From Vulcanimicrobiia bacterium (GTDB taxonomy: Bacteria; Vulcanimicrobiota; Vulcanimicrobiia; Vulcanimicrobiales; Vulcanimicrobiaceae): 19,046 nucleotides of DNA. The notes beneath the pieces were generated by a model. It saw only the letters and a list, made by a program, of their open reading frames with translations, ran no database searches and was not told the DNA's origin. The position numbers and the translations under genes were made by a program. The stretch spans positions 1 to 19,046 of the forward strand of contig JANWKW010000126.1 in NCBI GenBank assembly GCA_025451135.1, given 5' to 3'. Shown here in pieces: positions 1-6,916 of the stretch; the stretch's first letter is position 1; each line of letters starts with the position of its first letter.

Positions 1-582
1 CCCCGGACGGCCGGTGCGCTGCTCTACGAACTCCTCGACACGGTCGTGGACGGCTATTCGCTCGTCGGCGAACATCTGGAGGATCGGACCGCCGCCCTCG
101 AGGACGCGCTGCTCGAGCGGCGCGACCACAGCGAGACGACGCTTCTCGACATCTTCGCGATCGGGCGCTCGATCCAGCGGTTCCGCCGCGCCGTCGCTCC
201 GATGCGCGAGGTCCTCGTGCCGCTCATCCGCGGCGATGCGGAGTTCGTCGAGGCGATGGAACGCCCGTATTACCACGACGTCGACGATCACGTCGAGCGC
301 GTGCTGGATCAGCTCGACGCGGCCAAGGAACTCGTCACCAAGACGCTCGAGGTCCACCTGGGCCTGGCGGCCCAGCGCCAGGGCGAGGTCACCCGCCAGC
401 TGACGATCATCGCGACGGTCTTCCTGCCCTTGAGCTTCATCACGGGCTTCTTCGGCCAGAATTTCGGGTTCTTGGTCAAGGAGATCACCAGCCCGTGGCC
501 GTTCGTCACCCTGGGCGTCGGATCGCAGATCGTCACCCTCGCGATCCTATTCGTCTACTTCAAGCGAAAGCGCTGGCTCTGA
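1..582 (+). CDS. corA: CorA-family divalent metal ion transporter, 5'-truncated
   Basis: This is the last 193 residues of a CorA-type channel for Mg2+ or a related divalent cation; the reading frame is already open at base 1, so the N-terminal part of the cytoplasmic domain lies outside the window. What is visible is the long helical stalk (roughly residues 20-130), then the signature TM1 end and loop ITGFFGQNFGFL near residues 146-157, then a second hydrophobic helix and a basic C-terminus (KRKRWL). CorA proteins carry two C-terminal helices joined by a loop that begins with Gly-Met-Asn; here the triad reads Gly-Gln-Asn, a variant I recall from CorA-like proteins of other high-GC bacteria, so the exact ion is uncertain. 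It ends one base before the recombinase start, which suggests cotranscription. Family assignment is firm and substrate is not. Confidence 0.9.
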   Translation, partial: PRTAGALLYELLDTVVDGYSLVGEHLEDRTAALEDALLERRDHSETTLLDIFAIGRSIQRFRRAVAPMREVLVPLIRGDAEFVEAMERPYYHDVDDHVERVLDQLDAAKELVTKTLEVHLGLAAQRQGEVTRQLTIIATVFLPLSFITGFFGQNFGFLVKEITSPWPFVTLGVGSQIVTLAILFVYFKRKRWL

Positions 583-583
583 G

Positions 584-1549
584 GTGGCGCGCGGCCGCTC
601 CGGCGTCGGCGGTGTCGGGATCTCGTCGTACATGCCGGCGGATCCGTCGATCGCCGAGTTCGGCGGATACCTGCGGCTCGAGCGCGGACAGTCGGCGCGC
701 ACCGCCGAGGAGTACGCGCGCGACGTCGAGGCGTTCGGCGAGTTCCTCGAACCGGGCCATCCGAAGACCGCGGCGTTCCTGAAGCTCGCGGATGCGACCA
801 CGTCGGACGTACGCCGGTTCGTGATGGAGTTGATGGGACCGCGCAAATACACGGCCACCTCGGTCCGGCGCAAGATCGCGGCCTTGCGCTCGTATTACTC
901 GCTGCAGAAACGGGAAGGCCGAAGGCCGGACAATCCGGCGCAGGACGTTCCGCCCCCCAAGGCCGCCAAGCGCCTGCCGCAGGTGATGAGCGAGGCCGAG
1001 GTCGGAAAGCTGCTGCGGACGCGCGTCGCCGGCAAGGACGACGGCTTGCGCCTGCGCAACGCCGCGATCATGGAACTGCTCTACGCCAGCGGCATCCGGC
1101 GCGCCGAGCTGGTCGGGCTCAATCTGGCCGATATCGATACCGAGCGACGCATGATGCGCGTCCTGGGCAAGGGCAACAAGCAGCGCATGGTCTTCATGAA
1201 CGAAGCCGCCGCGACCGCCATCCGCGCGTATCTCGGCGTGCGCCCGCGCTCCAACGACGAAGCGCTGTTCCTCTCGAATCGCAAGACGCGGCTCTCGCAC
1301 CGTCAGGCCTGGGTGATCTTCCGGGAGTTCGCGCAGCTCTCGGGACTGACCAAGCACGTCACCCCGCACGTCATGCGGCACTCGTTCGCCACCCACTTGC
1401 TCGAGAACGGCGCCGACATCATGACGATCAAGGAACTGCTGGGCCACGAGAGCCTCTCGACCACGCAGATCTACACGAACGTCTCGCTCGAACACATGCG
1501 CCGCAGCTACGAAGACGCGCATCCGCGCGACAAGGATGAGAACCGTTGA
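584..1549 (+). CDS. XerC/XerD-like tyrosine recombinase
   Basis: A 321-residue site-specific recombinase. Xer proteins resolve chromosome dimers at dif by cleaving DNA through a 3'-phosphotyrosine. The N-terminal SAM-like core-binding domain spans about residues 21-112 and the catalytic domain about 130-312. All catalytic positions are visible: Arg172 (GIRRAEL), Lys196 (VLGKGNKQR), His262 and Arg265 (PHVMRHSFATH), His288 (LLGHES) and the nucleophile Tyr297 (STTQIYTNV). Length is close to the usual 295-310, with a short extra N-terminus. The GTG start at 584 follows the corA stop by one base; an ATG at residue 17 would also leave an intact domain and may be the true start. It lies among housekeeping genes with no integration hallmarks, so chromosomal Xer is more likely than a phage integrase. 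I cannot choose between XerC and XerD. Confidence 0.92.
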   Translation: MARGRSGVGGVGISSYMPADPSIAEFGGYLRLERGQSARTAEEYARDVEAFGEFLEPGHPKTAAFLKLADATTSDVRRFVMELMGPRKYTATSVRRKIAALRSYYSLQKREGRRPDNPAQDVPPPKAAKRLPQVMSEAEVGKLLRTRVAGKDDGLRLRNAAIMELLYASGIRRAELVGLNLADIDTERRMMRVLGKGNKQRMVFMNEAAATAIRAYLGVRPRSNDEALFLSNRKTRLSHRQAWVIFREFAQLSGLTKHVTPHVMRHSFATHLLENGADIMTIKELLGHESLSTTQIYTNVSLEHMRRSYEDAHPRDKDENR

Positions 1550-2256
1550 GAATCGCCCCCCTTCTTCTTCTGGCGGCAGGCCTGGCCGCGTGCTCGTCGG
1601 GGCCGCCGCCGTACTACTCGTTCACCCAGGACCTGGCGCCCAGGTCGACCCTGAAGATCCGCACGACCGGCAGCATCGAGGCGTTCAAGCCGGCGATCGG
1701 CCAGGCGCCGACGCTGCTGACGCTGCAGCCGAGCGGACCGGCGGGCGTCGCGGCGCCGACCCCGATGCTTGCGCGCGCCGGGAACGCCTATACCTACGAT
1801 GTGACGTACGCGCGCGCGCTGCTGGCGCGGATTCCCGACGGCGTCGCGCTCGACGTCGCGAGCGCGAACGGCGACGTCGACGTGACCGACATCACGGGTC
1901 CGGTCGTCGCCTACGGCGCGAACGGGGCCGTCCGCGTGATGGTGCCCGGCTACGCGCAGGCCGCCGCGGGCACCGGGAACGTGACCGTCTATATGGGCGC
2001 GACCGCCTGGCCCGGGACGCTGAAGTTCTCGTCGCGGCGCGGCGACGTCGAGGTCTGGATCAACGCGACCGCCCATTTCAACGTCCGCATGCACACGGAC
2101 CGCGGCACCATCTTCACCGACTTCGGTCTCACCGGCACGTCGAAGGGGCAGTCCGAGACGATCGTCGGAACGGTCGGCGGAAGGTCCGCTCAAGGCATCG
2201 ACATCGAGGTCGCCGACGGCAGCGTCCGTCTCCTCCAGCTCAAGCCGCAGGTCTAA
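1546..2256 (+). CDS. putative lipoprotein with DUF4097-like beta repeats
   Basis: A 236-residue exported protein of unknown function. The first 15 residues form a short signal peptide ending in a lipobox (LAGLAAC-like context, Cys16), followed by Ser-Ser-Gly, so it should be lipid-anchored. The middle and end contain repeated short strands with Gly-Asp-Val and Asn-Gly turns (ASANGDVDV, ANGAVRV, SRRGDVEV, DRGTIFT, ADGSVRL). This pattern is typical of the DUF4097 'putative adhesin' beta-helix-like family. It starts with TTG at 1546; the TTGA overlaps the recombinase stop, and an AAGGA at 1532-1536 sits nine bases upstream, so translation is probably coupled. Assignment to DUF4097 is from pattern, not a search; no enzymatic residues are evident. 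Confidence 0.75.
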   Translation: MRIAPLLLLAAGLAACSSGPPPYYSFTQDLAPRSTLKIRTTGSIEAFKPAIGQAPTLLTLQPSGPAGVAAPTPMLARAGNAYTYDVTYARALLARIPDGVALDVASANGDVDVTDITGPVVAYGANGAVRVMVPGYAQAAAGTGNVTVYMGATAWPGTLKFSSRRGDVEVWINATAHFNVRMHTDRGTIFTDFGLTGTSKGQSETIVGTVGGRSAQGIDIEVADGSVRLLQLKPQV

Positions 2257-2265
2257 AGGGGCACG

Positions 2266-3021
2266 ATGAGGATCGCCGTGACGGGTTCGAACGGGACGAT
2301 CGGGACGCGGTTGTGCGCGGTACTGGCCGAGCGCGATAGCGTCGTGCGGATCGATCTGACCGATGCCGACGTGATCGCCGACGTGCGCGACCTCGCGGCC
2401 ATGGAGCGCGCGTTCGCGGGATGCGACGCAGTCGTCCATCTGGCCGGCGCGGTCGCGGTCGACGCGGATTGGGAGTCCGTCTCGACGACCAACATCGGCG
2501 GGACCTACAACGTCTTCGAGGCCGCGCGCCGGTGCGGCGTGAAGCGCGTGGTCTTCGCCAGCTCGAACCACTGCGTGGGCTACAATGAGGTCGAGAACGC
2601 GCCGGCGATCTACCGGCCGGCCTTCGGACGGGTCGTCGGCGTCGACGCTCCATACCGCCCGGACGGACTCTACGGGGTCTGGAAAGCGTTCGGCGAGGTG
2701 CTCGGGCGCTACTACAGCGACGCGCACGGGTTGCTGGTCGCGTGCATCCGCATCGGGTCGATCACCGCGCAGGACGATCCGCGCGACGAGAGCGTCCGCG
2801 CGTCCAGCGGCTGGCTCGGGCTCACGGACGACGAGAAGTTCGCGCGCTACGCCGCCACCTGGATGTCGCAACGCGACTTCGCGCGCCTGGTGCGCCTGGT
2901 GCTCGGGTCGGACGTCCCGTATGCCGTCGTCTACGGCGTGGGCGACAACCTGACGCGCTTCTGGGACCTCGAGCCGGGCCGCGCGATCTTCGGCTTCTGG
3001 CCGGAGGACGGGACGCGCTAG
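2266..3021 (+). CDS. NAD-dependent epimerase/dehydratase, uronate dehydrogenase-like
   Basis: A 251-residue extended-type SDR oxidoreductase. The nucleotide-binding loop GSNGTIG is at residues 7-13, with acidic Asp30 at the end of strand 2 favouring NAD. The active site has Ser99/Ser100-Asn-His and Tyr136-x-x-x-Lys140 (YGVWK). The SSNH-x-VGY block, the RPDGLYGV-K-FGE context, the RIGS strand and the C-terminal GxW/FxPxD segment match uronate dehydrogenase (uronic acid to aldarolactone, EC 1.1.1.203) better than UDP-glucose epimerase. That substrate call is from recalled family motifs and is not proven. The ATG at 2266 has AAAGGGG at 2255-2261 overlapping the upstream stop. It is the last gene of the plus-strand run and its TAG stop shares the tetranucleotide CTAG with the stop of the convergent kup gene. 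Confidence 0.85.
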   Translation: MRIAVTGSNGTIGTRLCAVLAERDSVVRIDLTDADVIADVRDLAAMERAFAGCDAVVHLAGAVAVDADWESVSTTNIGGTYNVFEAARRCGVKRVVFASSNHCVGYNEVENAPAIYRPAFGRVVGVDAPYRPDGLYGVWKAFGEVLGRYYSDAHGLLVACIRIGSITAQDDPRDESVRASSGWLGLTDDEKFARYAATWMSQRDFARLVRLVLGSDVPYAVVYGVGDNLTRFWDLEPGRAIFGFWPEDGTR

Positions 3022-4895
3022 ATGCGGACCTCGACGCCGAACTCGACGACCCGGTTGGGCGGCAACCGCAGCGAGTCGGTCAGCGGCCGCGCGTTGCGCA
3101 GCAGCGCCTTGTAGAGTGCGAACTGCCAGCGGGACATCGGCTTGTCGTTCTTCTCGGCCGCGTAGATCTTGGGGCTGGCCAGATAGTACGTGACGTTGGA
3201 GATGTCGATCTGCGGCCTGCGCTTGGCGAGCTGCCGCAGGATGTCCGCGATGGTCGCGTTCTGCATGAAGCCGTAGAAGGCCCGGACCCGGATCAGCCGG
3301 GGGCCGAGTTCCTCGATGTCGATCCGGTCGGTCCCGGGCACCTTCGGGCGCGGCACGTTCACGATCGTCAGCAGCACGATCGTGTCGAACGCGATATGCG
3401 TGCGGAGCCACCGGTGCTTCATCACGAATGGTATGCCTTCGGGCGAGGGCGAGAGGAACATCGCGGTCCCGCCGACGTTTTCGGCGTGCGGACGCGACTC
3501 CGCGAGGAACTGCTGGACGGGCATCGTGTGCGCGGCCAACCGTTCCATCATGCGGCGTCGCCCGCGGTTCCACGTGACGAACAGGACGAACAGACATCCC
3601 GCGATGACGATCGGCAGCCACGCACCCGAGAAGATCTTCAGGAGGTTGCCCGCCAAGAACGGCAGGTCCCAGGACAGGAACAGCCCGATCACCGGGACGA
3701 CCACGGCGAGCGACCAATTCCACTTGCGTCGCAGCAGGACGGCGTAGGCGAGCGTCGTCGTCGTCATGGTGACCGTCACCGCGAGTCCGTACGCCGCTCC
3801 CAGCGCGGCCGACGAACGGAACGCCACGACCAAGGCGATGCAGCCGATCGCGAGCATCGCGGTGACGACCGGCATATAGATCTGGCCTTCGTGCTCCGAA
3901 GAGGTGTGGACGATCTGGAATCGCGGCGAATAGCCCAGTTGCGTCGCCTGCTGGGTCAGCGAGTAGACGCCGGTGATAAGCGCTTGAGATGCGATCACGG
4001 TGGCGGCGGTCGCGAGTATCACGATCCCCACGAGGATCTGCGGCGGGAACAGCGCGTAGAAGGTGTTGGCGAGCGCCGCCTGTGGGTGCGCCAGGACGTT
4101 GGCTCCCTGGCCGAAGTAGTTGAGCAGCAATGCCGGCAGGACGACCGCGTACCAAGCGATCGTGATCGGCTTGCGTCCGAAGTGCGCGAGGTCGGCGTAG
4201 AGCGCCTCCACGCCGGTGACGCACAGCACGACCGCGCCGAAGATCAAGAGTCCCTTGAAGCCATGCTCGATCAGGAATGCGAACCCCGGCAGCGGGCTGA
4301 TCGCGCCGAGAACCACGGGGTTCTTCACGATCGCGATCGCCCCGAAGACGCCGAGGACGCCGAACCACAGGATCATGACGGGCCCGAACAGCTTGCCGAT
4401 GCTGCCCGTTCCGCGCTTCTGGAGATAGAACAGCCCGAGCAGGATGGCGACCGAGATCGGGACGATGTAGTTGTGGGCGGCGGTCGTCCAGACGTCGATC
4501 CCTTCGACCGCACTGATGACCGAGATGGCCGGCGTGATGATGCCGTCCCCGTACAGCATGGCCGCGCCGGCGAGCACCACCATCGCGAGGATCGTGAGCT
4601 TGCTCGGGAATCCGGTCTTCTTGTTCGCGGGCGAGAGGTGGGCGAGGAGCGCGAGGATGCCGCCCTGTCCGTCGTAGTCCGCCCGCAGCATGAACGCGAC
4701 GTACTTCACGCAGACCACGATCGCGAGCGCCCAGAAGATCAGGGAGAGGATGCCGAGGACGTTCTCCGGCGTGGGCGACTGCGGTAAGTCGCCGGTCAGG
4801 CACTGCTGGAAGGCGTAGAGCGGGCTGGTCCCGATGTCGCCGAAGACGACGCCCAGCGCCGCGAGAGCGAGCGCGCCCTTCGTCTCATGCTTCAA
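3018..4895 (-). CDS. kup: KUP-type potassium uptake transporter
   Basis: A 625-residue proton-coupled K+ importer of the inner membrane, the family's usual length (E. coli Kup about 622). The N-terminal family signature GVVFGDIGTSPLYA covers residues 15-28 and YGDGIITPAISV about 115-126, followed by a run of hydrophobic helices up to about residue 435 (twelve are expected for the family). A roughly 190-residue cytoplasmic C-terminal domain follows, containing the ...VNVPRPKVP... and YGFMQNATI blocks. The start is a TTG four bases after the panE stop. No nearer in-frame start exists, and the conserved signature begins 14 residues in, so the TTG is probably right. No clear Shine-Dalgarno is visible, which fits translational coupling to panE. 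Its TAG stop overlaps the convergent dehydrogenase stop. Confidence 0.96.
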   Translation of the reverse strand: MKHETKGALALAALGVVFGDIGTSPLYAFQQCLTGDLPQSPTPENVLGILSLIFWALAIVVCVKYVAFMLRADYDGQGGILALLAHLSPANKKTGFPSKLTILAMVVLAGAAMLYGDGIITPAISVISAVEGIDVWTTAAHNYIVPISVAILLGLFYLQKRGTGSIGKLFGPVMILWFGVLGVFGAIAIVKNPVVLGAISPLPGFAFLIEHGFKGLLIFGAVVLCVTGVEALYADLAHFGRKPITIAWYAVVLPALLLNYFGQGANVLAHPQAALANTFYALFPPQILVGIVILATAATVIASQALITGVYSLTQQATQLGYSPRFQIVHTSSEHEGQIYMPVVTAMLAIGCIALVVAFRSSAALGAAYGLAVTVTMTTTTLAYAVLLRRKWNWSLAVVVPVIGLFLSWDLPFLAGNLLKIFSGAWLPIVIAGCLFVLFVTWNRGRRRMMERLAAHTMPVQQFLAESRPHAENVGGTAMFLSPSPEGIPFVMKHRWLRTHIAFDTIVLLTIVNVPRPKVPGTDRIDIEELGPRLIRVRAFYGFMQNATIADILRQLAKRRPQIDISNVTYYLASPKIYAAEKNDKPMSRWQFALYKALLRNARPLTDSLRLPPNRVVEFGVEVRI

Positions 4896-4899
4896 CGGT

Positions 4900-5835
4900 T
4901 CAGCGTTTGCGCGCGGCAGCGAGCAGCGCTTCCTTCGCCTTCACGAGCCGGATGACGGCGTCGTTATAGGGCGTCGGCACGCCGCTCCGGCGGCCGGCGG
5001 CGGCGACCGCGCCGTTGATGTAGTCGATCTCGGTCGGATGCCCCGACTCCAGGTCGAACGCCATCGAGCTCTTCATATCGGCGCCGTGCGAGATCACCTC
5101 GGTCACGTACTGCCAGGGATTGACGAACGGAAGGTTGATGCGCAGCGACGCCGCGACCGCGGCCGCTTCTTCCGCCAGCGATTCGGCCAGGCGCGACGCG
5201 TTCGGATCCTTCGAGATCTCGCCGGCCTCGCAGTCCAGGATAGCGCTGACGGCGTTGATGGCGGCGTTGGCGACGAGCTTGCCCCACAGGTGCGGCCGGA
5301 TGTCGTAGACGACCGAGGCGCGCAGGTCGCTGTGCGCGAGCAGGTCGACGACGCCGCGCGAGGTGGCCGGCGAAGCGCCGGCCGAGCCGACGATGGTGAC
5401 GCCCTCTTCGGAACTGCGCACCCGACCCGGCTTGGTCGTGAACGACGACTCGGTGGTGATCCCGAGGACGACCGGAACGGCGCCGCCGAGGGCGGTCTTG
5501 ATGGCGTCTTCGTTGCCGATGCCGTTCTGCAGGGAGACCACCGGCGTCGCGGGATTGAGTTCGCCGGCGAACGGGCGCAGGGCGCGCAGCGTGTCGACGG
5601 CCTTGACGAACAGGAACAGGATCGACGAGCCGAACAGATCGGCCGGGCGTTTGGCGACCTTGACCATCCGCGACTTGGCGTCGTTGACGCGCAGGCCGTC
5701 TTTCGCGATCCGCTCGAGCAGGTCGGGATTGCTGTCGAGGATCGTGACGTCGCTGGTCTTGGCGAGGTGAAATCCGAAGAGCGTTCCCATCGCTCCGGCG
5801 CCGATGATGCCAACCTTGGGTCGCGTGCCGTCCAT
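4900..5835 (-). CDS. panE: 2-dehydropantoate 2-reductase family protein (PanE/ApbA)
   Basis: A 311-residue NADPH-dependent ketopantoate reductase family enzyme, which in the pantothenate pathway reduces 2-dehydropantoate to pantoate in the cytoplasm. The Rossmann motif GAGAMG is at residues 12-17, SLQNG with Asn104 follows, then the catalytic Lys186 (LWGKLVANAAINA), and Ser257 and Glu269 (HPTEIDYINGA) in the C-terminal helical domain. I chose the ATG at 5835 because it sits directly before the Rossmann strand and has GAAGGG (bases 5844-5849) eight bases upstream; the frame stays open to 6144 but that extension has no family match. The domain layout is complete. Homologues of this family also act on other 2-oxoacids, and no other pan gene is in the window, so the physiological substrate is likely but not certain. 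Confidence 0.88.
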   Translation of the reverse strand: MDGTRPKVGIIGAGAMGTLFGFHLAKTSDVTILDSNPDLLERIAKDGLRVNDAKSRMVKVAKRPADLFGSSILFLFVKAVDTLRALRPFAGELNPATPVVSLQNGIGNEDAIKTALGGAVPVVLGITTESSFTTKPGRVRSSEEGVTIVGSAGASPATSRGVVDLLAHSDLRASVVYDIRPHLWGKLVANAAINAVSAILDCEAGEISKDPNASRLAESLAEEAAAVAASLRINLPFVNPWQYVTEVISHGADMKSSMAFDLESGHPTEIDYINGAVAAAGRRSGVPTPYNDAVIRLVKAKEALLAAARKR

Positions 5836-5870
5836 TGCCGGGCCCCTTCGCGGACGCGCGCCCCCAAGCC

Positions 5871-5899
5871 TTGACACGCCCGGATGGCCCGCAGACTCG
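5871..5899 (+). promoter_or_regulatory. candidate sigma70-type promoter for the MDR gene
   Basis: In the 103-base divergent gap between panE and the MDR reductase there is a perfect TTGACA at 5871-5876 on the plus strand. A weak -10 candidate lies 15-17 bases downstream (CAGACT at 5892-5897 or GACTCG at 5894-5899). The -35 match is exact, but the -10 matches only about half of consensus, so a transcription start is plausible and not shown. I see no equally good element for panE on the other strand. Confidence 0.35.
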
Positions 5900-5938
5900 G
5901 CTAGCGGCGAACGCGCGGGCAAGGGCGAAGTGGCCGTC

Positions 5939-6910
5939 ATGAAGGCATTGCAGTACGCCCGCACCGGCGATCCGGCCGAGGTCGTCGGACTGGTCGAACT
6001 CCCGGCACCCGATCCCGGTCCCGGAACCGTCCGCTTGCGCCTGGTGCGCTCGTCGATCCATAACCACGACCTGATGACGATCCGCGGGCAATACGGCGTG
6101 AAGCCGCCGCTGCCGGCCGTCGCCGGCAGCGAGATGCTCGGCACCGTCGATGCGCTCGGCGAGGGCGTCGCACACCTCGCGGTCGGTCAGCGAGTCGCGA
6201 CCATCGCGATGGGCGCGTGGGCCGACCTGGTCGTCGCCCCGGCCAACGCCTGCGTGCCGATGCCCGACGCGCTCTCGGACGACGTCGCCTGCCAGTTGCT
6301 GGCGATGCCGATGAGCGCATTGGTACTGCTCGACGACCTGCGCGTCGAGCCCGGCGCGTGGATCGTCCAGAACGCCGCCGGCGGTGCGGTCGGCAAGATC
6401 CTGATGAAGCTCGCGCAAGCGCGCGGCGTCAACGTGGTCAACCTGGTCCGCAGCCGCGCGTCGGCCGACGAGTTGACCGCGCTCGGCGCGAAGCACGTCG
6501 TCGTCACCGAGGGCGAGGACTGGCCGCAGCAGGTCGGCGAGATCGCCGGCGGCGGCGTCGATCGCGTCGTCGACTCGGTCTGCGACCGCACGGCCGTGGC
6601 CTTGCAGCGGCTGGTCGGCAAACGTGGCGAGTACGTCATCTTCGGCGCGCTCGGCGGCGAAGCGCCGCGCTTCGATCCGGGCGCCTTCATCTTCAACGAG
6701 TTGGTGCTGCGCGGCTTCTGGATGACCGCCTGGATGGCACGCGCCGACGACGCCGCCCGGATGTCCGCGCTCGAGCGCGTCTTCGAACTCGCGCTGGCCG
6801 GCGGACTTCCGCTCCCGGTCGGCGGCGTCTACCCGCTGACCGGGTTCGCCGCCGCTCTGGCCGAGGCGCAGCGCCCCGGCCGCGCCGGCAAGGTGCTGTT
6901 CCGAGGATAG
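5939..6910 (+). CDS. MDR-superfamily NADPH reductase, enoyl reductase/quinone oxidoreductase type
   Basis: A 323-residue medium-chain dehydrogenase/reductase. The N-terminal GroES-like domain spans about residues 1-130 (AGSEMLGTVDALGEGV at 62-77), and the Rossmann domain has the sequence WIVQNAAGGAVGK at 141-153 and VNLVR at 167-171. No zinc-binding cysteine cluster is present, so it should be a zinc-free reductase. The QNAA-x-G-x-VG plus VNxVR pattern resembles the MECR/ETR trans-2-enoyl-thioester reductase branch, while the rest would also suit a quinone oxidoreductase; I cannot decide the substrate. The ATG at 5939 starts the conserved domain; an in-frame GTG at 5930 is an alternative, with AAGGGCGAAG just upstream of both. 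It diverges from panE and converges on the mlaD-type gene with six bases between stops. Confidence 0.85.
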   Translation: MKALQYARTGDPAEVVGLVELPAPDPGPGTVRLRLVRSSIHNHDLMTIRGQYGVKPPLPAVAGSEMLGTVDALGEGVAHLAVGQRVATIAMGAWADLVVAPANACVPMPDALSDDVACQLLAMPMSALVLLDDLRVEPGAWIVQNAAGGAVGKILMKLAQARGVNVVNLVRSRASADELTALGAKHVVVTEGEDWPQQVGEIAGGGVDRVVDSVCDRTAVALQRLVGKRGEYVIFGALGGEAPRFDPGAFIFNELVLRGFWMTAWMARADDAARMSALERVFELALAGGLPLPVGGVYPLTGFAAALAEAQRPGRAGKVLFRG

Positions 6911-6916
6911 CCGCCG

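Noticed and set aside
584..1549. Tyrosine recombinase as mark of an integrated element
   Set aside because: Motifs and length fit chromosomal Xer proteins; no att repeats, tRNA gene or phage/plasmid genes are present nearby.
1507..4803. Very long open frame on the minus strand (over 1000 codons) opposite the recombinase, lipoprotein and dehydrogenase and out of frame with kup
   Set aside because: It is rich in Arg, Asp, Gly and Pro without any recognisable domain and is explained by the high-GC codon pattern of the real genes in other frames.
5836..6144. Extension of the panE reading frame upstream of 5835
   Set aside because: The added residues lack family similarity, run into the divergent MDR gene, and the ATG at 5835 has its own Shine-Dalgarno.
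6911..6916. Intrinsic terminator between the convergent MDR and mlaD genes
   Set aside because: The gap is six bases and no hairpin with a T-run is present on either strand.
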